A DNA stretch of 64,000 nt from Tolypocladium sp. Sup5 PDA-1 (Eukaryota; Ascomycota; Sordariomycetes; Hypocreales; Ophiocordycipitaceae): positions 354,266 through 418,265 of the forward strand of contig JPHH03000028.1 of the NCBI GenBank assembly GCA_000750105.3, read 5' to 3'. Below the pieces are notes generated by a model. The model saw only the letters and a list, made by a program, of their open reading frames with translations. It had not been told where the DNA came from and made no database searches. Below, piece by piece: positions 57,503 through 64,000 of the stretch. Numbering within the stretch: position 1 is the first letter of the stretch; each line of letters begins with the position of its first letter. The translations under genes were made by a program, and so were the position numbers.

Positions 57503-57926
57503 TAATAGTTTAAGTTCCTAAGGGATAAACTAGAGGTTTATATTAGTAGAAAGGTTAGAGCATAGTACTAGGCTAGTCTTATTATGATAGTAATAGATTA
57601 GATATTCTAGATAGTAAATCGTAACTAAGAGTATTAAAGTACTATAAGTATATTTATATTAGAATAATATAAAGTATTAAAAGCTAGCGAGGTATCTATA
57701 TTATAGTAAGGAAATTAAGGGGTCTTATATACTAGAGTATTTACTCGTAGTTTACTAATTACTAAGTAAACTCCTATATATTATTTACCTAGTATTTATT
57801 AACTACCTAGTAAATATTATATACTATAGTCCTTATTAGCCTATCGTTCTAACTATTATTCCGTATAGCCCGTATAGCGCCTATATAGCTAGCCTATCCT
57901 ATAGCCTATTATCCTAGGTTATAATA
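57503..57926 (-). repeat. Family B LTR variant, inverted copy
   Basis: On the minus strand it begins TATAACCTAGGATAATAGGC and ends with a GGAACTTAAACTATTA version of the family B end. Its middle has the variant block AGTTTACTTAGTAATTAGTA shared with 63236-63552 rather than the GATC-rich block of 17897-18326. By position it is the 3' LTR of the minus-strand gypsy relic to its right. Confidence 0.65.
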
Positions 57927-60900
57927 CGATATCCCCTCTCTAAAGGTCTTCGTCCCCGAGACTTATTATTAATACCTATTATATAAATACTACGCCTACG
58001 CCTATATTTATAAATACGGTAACCTATTTCTATAATCCCTTAGAATATCCTACTAACGCTATATTAGGTTATATTAAAAAATTATTAAAATCGCGTTCCT
58101 TAAATAATCGCGCGACTATAGCTACGTTTATTTTTATATAAGGGTTTAAAGTTTCCCCTTATTCGCGCTATTTCGAAAAGAGCGTTTCGTATATAATAGT
58201 AAGCGATATCTATCGCTATTTGTATTGCTATTTAGCTAGTCGCTCTTATAATACTTCTTATACTCCGATATCTTCTAGTTTATAGTATCCTAGTCCCCTA
58301 TTAGCCTTTCCTTACTAACCCTTATAGTTTAATAGATTAACGAGGAGCTTTAGCGCCTTAAGTATAAAGAGGAGAAGGTAGAGGAGCTATTACTAGAGTA
58401 TCGTTAATAGATAGAGAGAGAGATTAATAAGGCATTAGCTTATCTAGTTCGCTTATAAAAAATATAAAAGTTACTTTATATAAAAGGAGTAGAAATAGTC
58501 TATTAAGATCTCTTAGATCTCGAGGAGCTCGAAGAGGCTAATTAATAAGAAGCGGAGTCTTACTAAAAGGAGCTTAAGTAAGTATAATAGTAAGAGGCCT
58601 ATACCTTTGCCTAAGTATAAGCCGCTTATTTATATAAGGTAATTAATTAGTCTAGCTTTAGTCTTAATCCTTCTTTATTAGATATTCTAGGATTAATTAC
58701 TTAGGGTTCTTTTAGTAATACTAGCGTAATAATAGGCAATAGTTTATTAAATACTTCCTAAGTATATTCTTTATATCTATAGTTTTTCTATTTTATTAGC
58801 TATTATTATTCTTTATTATATATTCTTAAATTTAATATTTATTTAACTTTATATTCGTTATTATCTATAACTTTAATATAGTTATATATATATATATCTT
58901 ATAATATTATCTTAAGTAGCGAAATATAAAAAATATAGTATATCTTTATTATCTTAAGTAATAAAAGTTTATAATTAATTATTAAAATAATTTTCGTAAT
59001 TAAAAATAATCTAAGTTTTTTAAAATCTAATTTATCGCTTAGCTACTTTATTTTAATATTTCGTTAAAGTAAGTAAACTATATCTCCCTCCTAAAAGATT
59101 AGTCCCTTTAATCTTTTCTTATTAATATATATTAATATCCTTTATCTAATATATTCGAGTTCTTTCTTTATTTCTTTATAAAGTTCCTTTAGTTTATTTA
59201 CTTAGAGTATAGCTTATTCTACCTATAGTCCTTATTATATAATTCGATATACTTTAGGGTTATACCTAAAGTTAGCGTATAATAATAAAACCTTCGTAGC
59301 TTCTATAATTAAGCTATTATAAGCTAATTATATTACTAATAATTATTTAACTTAATTATCTTATTTATAGTTAATTTAATAATAAAGGTATTATTTAAGT
59401 ATCTAGTTTAATTATTTAGTCTACCTATCTATTTAAGGGTAGTAGGCTATGCTAAGCTTATATTTTATACTAAGCTAAGCTATTAATACTTACTAAAAGT
59501 TCGTAATAAATATAATTCCTTTATTAGAGATAATCTTATTTAGTAATCTATAATTATATATAATTATCCTTAGGAATATATATATAAGATCTTTTATATT
59601 ACTTACTTCCTTATATAAGATAAAATACCTATATTTAGTAAGTTAATCTATAATTATAAAGATATTATTATATTTTACCTTTATTATAAGTTCCTTTAAT
59701 AATAGTAGCTTTATAATATAATTAAAAGTAATCGAGTCCTATAGTTTAACTAGAATTAATAGCAGTTTTAGTTTACTATAAGGTTTATATTATAAGGCTT
59801 TATTTTATATATAAAGGGCGTATTTATTAATTACCTCTTTAATAGTTTCCTTTATCCTAGAAAAATTAAATTTTTATTATATTTATTCTATTATTTTCCT
59901 AATTCCTTAATATCTATATATTAAGTATTTATAAAACTCCTTAATAATTTCTTCTTATAATAGCAGTAATAGCTATATCTTATTATTATATATAAGTATA
60001 TTAGAATATTCTATATTATATTTATTTAGTACTTCCTAGATATATATAATATATTCTTTTATTTATTCCTTAATTTTCTAGAATATTAAGTTATTATCTT
60101 ATACTTTAAATACTATATTTAACTATCTCTATTAATAATTATTACTTTTATTAAGTTCTAGGAGTTATCTTAATCTATAAGAGATTCCTATATTATAATT
60201 GCTTCTTTTACTAAGAGCGTTTACTTATCTATTCTTAAATCCTTTTCGATAGATAATCTTATAATTAAATTCTAAAAGATATTTAGCCTCTTAAATTTAT
60301 TATTTATTAAGCTATTAGGTTATTATAAAATAGGTAATATTCTTATAATCTATATATACCTTAACCTTATACTTACTCTCGAGGAGGTAATATTAGAATT
60401 CCTTAAATACGTTACTAATTATAAGGAATTCTTTATTATAGATAGGGTAGTTAAGTTCTATATTATATAGCTTCTTCGAGTAAAAGGCTATTAATTTAAG
60501 TTTCTTATTTTTATTATATTATCTAATTTATACCTTAAGTATAAAGTTAGAGGTATTTATTTTAAGTTTAACTTATTTTTCTAGATTAAAGATTACTAAG
60601 ACTAGTTCTAAAATAATTAAGTTCTTAATTTATTAAAAAGCTACTTAAGCTTCTTTATTTTATTTAAAGGTTATATCCTTCTTAATAAGTTTATATAGTA
60701 GAGTTATAGTTTTCCTATAATCCTTAATAAATTATTAATAATAATTAGTAAATTTAAGGAACCTTTAAATATCCTTAATATTTATTAAGTTTAGCTAATT
60801 CTTAATTAATATAATTTTTTCCTTTTATATATATATTTCTCCTAGTATAATTATATATCCTAGGAAATCTACTTCTTATATATAGAACTTACTTTTCTTT

Positions 60901-62803
60901 AGTTTAACTAATAACTTTATATTCTAGAGTACTTATAGTACCTTATAGATATATTCCTTATATTCTTTAAGATTTCTTAAGAAGATTAGATTAGTATTAA
61001 AGTATATTATTATAAATATATCGAGATATTTATATAAGATATTATTAATTATTTACTAAAAGGTTACTAGCGTATTAGTAAGTCTAAAAGATATTATTAA
61101 GTATTTAAATAATTTAAATTTTATTCTAAAAGTAATTATTTATTTATATCCCTCTTTTATCTTAATAAGGTTATAAGCTCTTTTAAGGTTAAGGGCTATA
61201 AATTACTTTATATTATATAATTAATCCTTAAGTTCTAAGATAAGTAATAGAGGTAAATAGTCCTTAACTATAATTTTATTAATTTATCGAAAGTTCATAA
61301 TTAAATAAAGCTTTTTATTTTTCTTTAGGATAAATATAATTAGATATCTTACTTTAGATATTAATAGCCTTATATATCCTTTCTTTAAATTCTCGTTAAT
61401 ATAATTATATAGTATTTTTAATTACTTTTCGTTAAGGTTATAGATTTTATAGAATAAGGGTATTATTCTTTCTTTAAGGTAAATCCTATAATCCTATTAA
61501 TTATATTCTAGTAGATTTAGTTTCGAGTTCTTTTATAAATAGCTATTTATAATACTTTTATAGAATATTATTTATTTTATCTTTTAATAGGCTATTATTT
61601 ATTAATTTAATATTATCGTTAATTTATTTAAGGTCTCTCCTTAAAGTAATAATAACTCTTTAGATCTTCTAGTTCTTTCCTTTATTTTATTTATATTATA
61701 TACTAGGTTATAGAGCTATATTAGTTATTACTTAGGTCTTTATTACTTATAATATCTTATTTAAGAGAGGTAGTTTATATATCCTTACTTTAATAATTAA
61801 GTTATTATAAAATTTTACTTCCTTTTTAATCTTTTAATTCTAAGGGGCTATATTCTTATTTTAATATAGTTAGCCTATCCTCTAGTTAATTATTAAGTTA
61901 CTTATCTATAGCTATAGGTATCCTAGTACTAGGTTATGCCTTAATATATCTATAATATCGAAGTTAGCTTATTCTTATTATCCTTAAATTAAGATATTAA
62001 GGTAATTAATCTCTATATTAATAATTCTATTATTATACTTAAAGGATTCTCCTTTAATATTTTAGAGTATATATAGCTCTTCCTTTTATATCTATAAGAG
62101 TTAGTAATAATTTATAACTCTTAGTAAAATATAATTACTTATCGCGCTATTATTTAATAGTACTTATATATAATATCCTATAATCTAGATATCTAATACT
62201 ATTTTATTACTATAACTTATCTCTATTATATATAAGGTCCTTAGATCTCTTTATTATATACTAGTCTATAGCCCTTTTATAAATAGTATACCTTATTTTT
62301 TAAATCCTAGTCTAATTTTTCTTTATTAATAAGCTTCTTTAATTTATTATACTAATACTTATATCCTAGCTTTCCTTTTATATTCTAGAAGTTAAAGTTA
62401 TTTTAATATATTTCTTTAAGTATATACTAGATCTCCTTAAAGTCCTCTTTATACTTCCTATAATTAGCGTTTTTATAATTAATTATATATTTCTAATAGT
62501 ATTTAAGTTATAATACCGATTTCTTATATTATATATTAAGAAGTCTCTTATTCTTCTAATATTTTAGCGCTATTTAAATAAGTCTAATATATCCTTCTTA
62601 TTATTATTTATTAATTATTTATTAATATATTTTATAGGGTTTTAGTATTCCCTATATATTAATATACTATTCTTATGCTTTTTCTCTTATATACTCTAGG
62701 TATCCTAGTAAGGGGTAGTCCTTATAGCTTTCTCTATCGTATATTAGTATATAGATAGGTTATTAAGTAATAGGATATCCTTACTATATATATCGATACT
62801 ACT
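57927..62803 (-). mobile_element. Ty3/gypsy internal region, RIP-degraded
   Basis: On the minus strand at about 61.0-61.33 kb a gypsy reverse transcriptase can be read through stops: KIIVKDYLPLLLILELKD, then FIALNLKRAYNLIKIKEGYK and FKLFKYLIISFRLTNT. Active fungal elements have ITVKDRYPLPLI, ALDLxxAYNxIRIxEG and FGLFEYLVMPFGLTNAP at these points, so most differences are RIP-type. Near 58.33-58.64 kb, on the plus strand, a separate charged coiled-coil stretch (LQRLKYKEEKVEELLLEY-like, then VEIVYQDLLDLEELEEA) suggests another element inserted there. No intact frame remains. Confidence 0.65.
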
Positions 62804-63235
62804 TATTATAACCTAGGCTAATAGGCTATAGGATAGGCTAGCTATATAGGCGCTAAAGCAAGCTATATAAAATAATAATTAAAACGATTAACTAATAAAT
62901 AATAGATTAGTGCGATCTATAGGATAGATCGTGCGATCTATAAGATAAATTATTAATAATTTATAGATTATTAATAATTTATAGATTATAATAATCTAAG
63001 GGATTATAGTAATCCCTAAGAGCGGCAGCGATCTATCGCTAGTATATAGGACCCCCTAATTTCCTTACTATAGTATAGATACCTCGCTAGCTTTTAATAA
63101 TACTCTTTAGTTACGATCTACTATCTAGGATATTCGATCTATTACTATCGTAATAAGACTAGCCTAGTACTATGCCCTAACCTTACCTACTAATATAAAC
63201 CTGCTAGTTTATCCCTTAGGAACCCTAAACCGTTA
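62804..63235 (+). repeat. Family B LTR, right-hand direct copy
   Basis: About 432 bp collinear with 17897-18326, including AGCGGCAGCGATCTATCGCT and GTTACGATCTACTATC. Many C-to-T and G-to-A differences. Followed at once by the variant copy. Confidence 0.7.
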
Positions 63236-63552
63236 TAATATAGTATTTACTAAGTAATTAATAAATACTAAGCGAATAATATATAGGAGTTTACTTAGTA
63301 ATTAATAAACTATAAGTAAATACTCTAGTATATAAGACCCCTTAATTTCCTTACTATAGTATAGATACCTCGCTAGCTTTTAATATATTATTCTAATATA
63401 GATATACTTATATTACTTTAAACCCTTTAGTTACGATCTACTATCCGGGATATCTAATCTATTACTATCGTAATAAGACTATTTAACGGCTACGCCCTAA
63501 CCTACCTGCTAACATAAACCTCCGGTTTATCCCTTAGGAACCCAAACCGTTA
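63236..63552 (+). repeat. Family B LTR variant, directly adjacent copy
   Basis: Shares its last 200 bp with the family B LTRs (TACGATCTACTATCCGGGA to CGGTTTATCCCTTAGGAACC) but has its own first part with an AT-rich imperfect palindrome (TTACTAAGTAATTAATAAA). It immediately precedes the gag relic, so it is the 5' LTR of that element. Confidence 0.65.
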
Positions 63553-63617
63553 TATATTAAAAGCTCTTATTTAGGAGGTCACCGCGTTACCTTAAATAAT
63601 ACCGCATTATAGTTAAC

Positions 63618-64000
63618 ATGCCTGCTTAACGCGAAGGATTAACCAGCACTAGACCTACTATATCCAAAGAGGACTTAGTATAGGAACTTATTACACTACG
63701 ACTCAAGGTCTAGGAGCTCAGCAATAAAGAAGGGATAGGTTAGACTAAAGATCTCGGAGAAGTAGTTAGACCCAAGTAGCCGGGACTATACGATAGCTCC
63801 CACGGCACCCTCAAAGACTTCCTTATATAACTCAAAGCCTATTATTAGTTTTATCCTAATAAACTCTTAGATCCCGCCGCTAAGGCACTCTACGTAGGCA
63901 GCTGCCTTAGTGGAATGGCTCTCGTATGGTTTAGACCTATTATGCGAGATTACCTCGATAACGAAGATAGCGAGCGAGACGCCGAAACAAGGGCTATATT
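63618..64000 (+). mobile_element. Ty3/gypsy gag relic, continues beyond the window
   Basis: From an ATG at 63618 the frame reads, with several TAA/TAG codons, DSSHGTLKDFLI, then FYPNKLLDPAAKALYVGSCL and SGMALVWFRPIMRDYLDNED. This is the retrotransposon gag (capsid-like) pattern of fungal gypsy elements. The stops stand mostly where Gln or Trp is expected. It runs open to the right edge. Confidence 0.75.

Overview
The window looks like chromosomal DNA of a filamentous ascomycete, most likely a Sordariomycete; the order cannot be fixed from sequence alone. Evidence: short GT-AG introns, Zn2Cys6 and C2H2-C6 regulators, biosynthetic gene families found only in fungi, and long AT-rich deserts of LTR retrotransposons carrying C-to-T damage (CpA to TpA on either strand). 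That pattern is typical of repeat-induced point mutation (RIP). Gene models were assembled by hand; in every model called intact the exon phases close.

Region 1 (1-17.3 kb) is a decaying secondary-metabolite locus. It holds the 3' end of a fungal transcription factor, a Zn2Cys6 regulator with one in-frame TAA, a divergent MFS transporter cut off after about 410 residues, an intact secreted FAD (berberine-bridge-like) oxidase, and the ruined 3' half of a PKS-NRPS or NRPS megasynthase (condensation, adenylation, carrier and reductase domains). A secreted DUF3494 ice-binding-like protein with a Cys-rich C-terminal extension sits among them.

Region 2 (17.3-28.3 kb) is a RIP-degraded desert: LTRs of at least four families, Ty3/gypsy pol remnants on the minus strand, a large direct repeat, and the stalk and effector part of a dead dynamin-like gene.

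Region 3 (28.3-56.4 kb) is a gene-bearing island lying between two oppositely oriented copies of one LTR. Its left part has broken genes: a truncated alpha/beta-hydrolase, an arylsulfotransferase-like gene with ten stops, and a C2H2-C6 regulator with one TAA. Then come an intact complex I subunit (NDUFS7) and an intact nine-exon ABCC transporter.

The main discovery is at 45.2-56.2 kb: a compact dikaritin-type (ustiloxin/phomopsin-like) RiPP cluster. It contains a tyrosinase-like oxidase, two UstYa-family (DUF3328) proteins with paired HxxHC motifs, a Zn2Cys6 regulator, a broken flavin monooxygenase, and a 101-residue secreted precursor with two core repeats (YVIVVDYD and YVIVVDYN) and Lys-Arg processing sites. 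Three intergenic regions of the cluster carry dense GGCGCC palindromes, suggesting one shared operator. In the likely pathway the precursor enters the secretory route, Kex2-type cleavage frees core-bearing peptides, UstYa proteins and the tyrosinase oxidise and cyclise them, and the ABC transporter may export the product.

Region 4 (56.4-64 kb) is another RIP desert with a minus-strand gypsy relic, inverted and direct LTR copies, and a gag relic running off the right edge.
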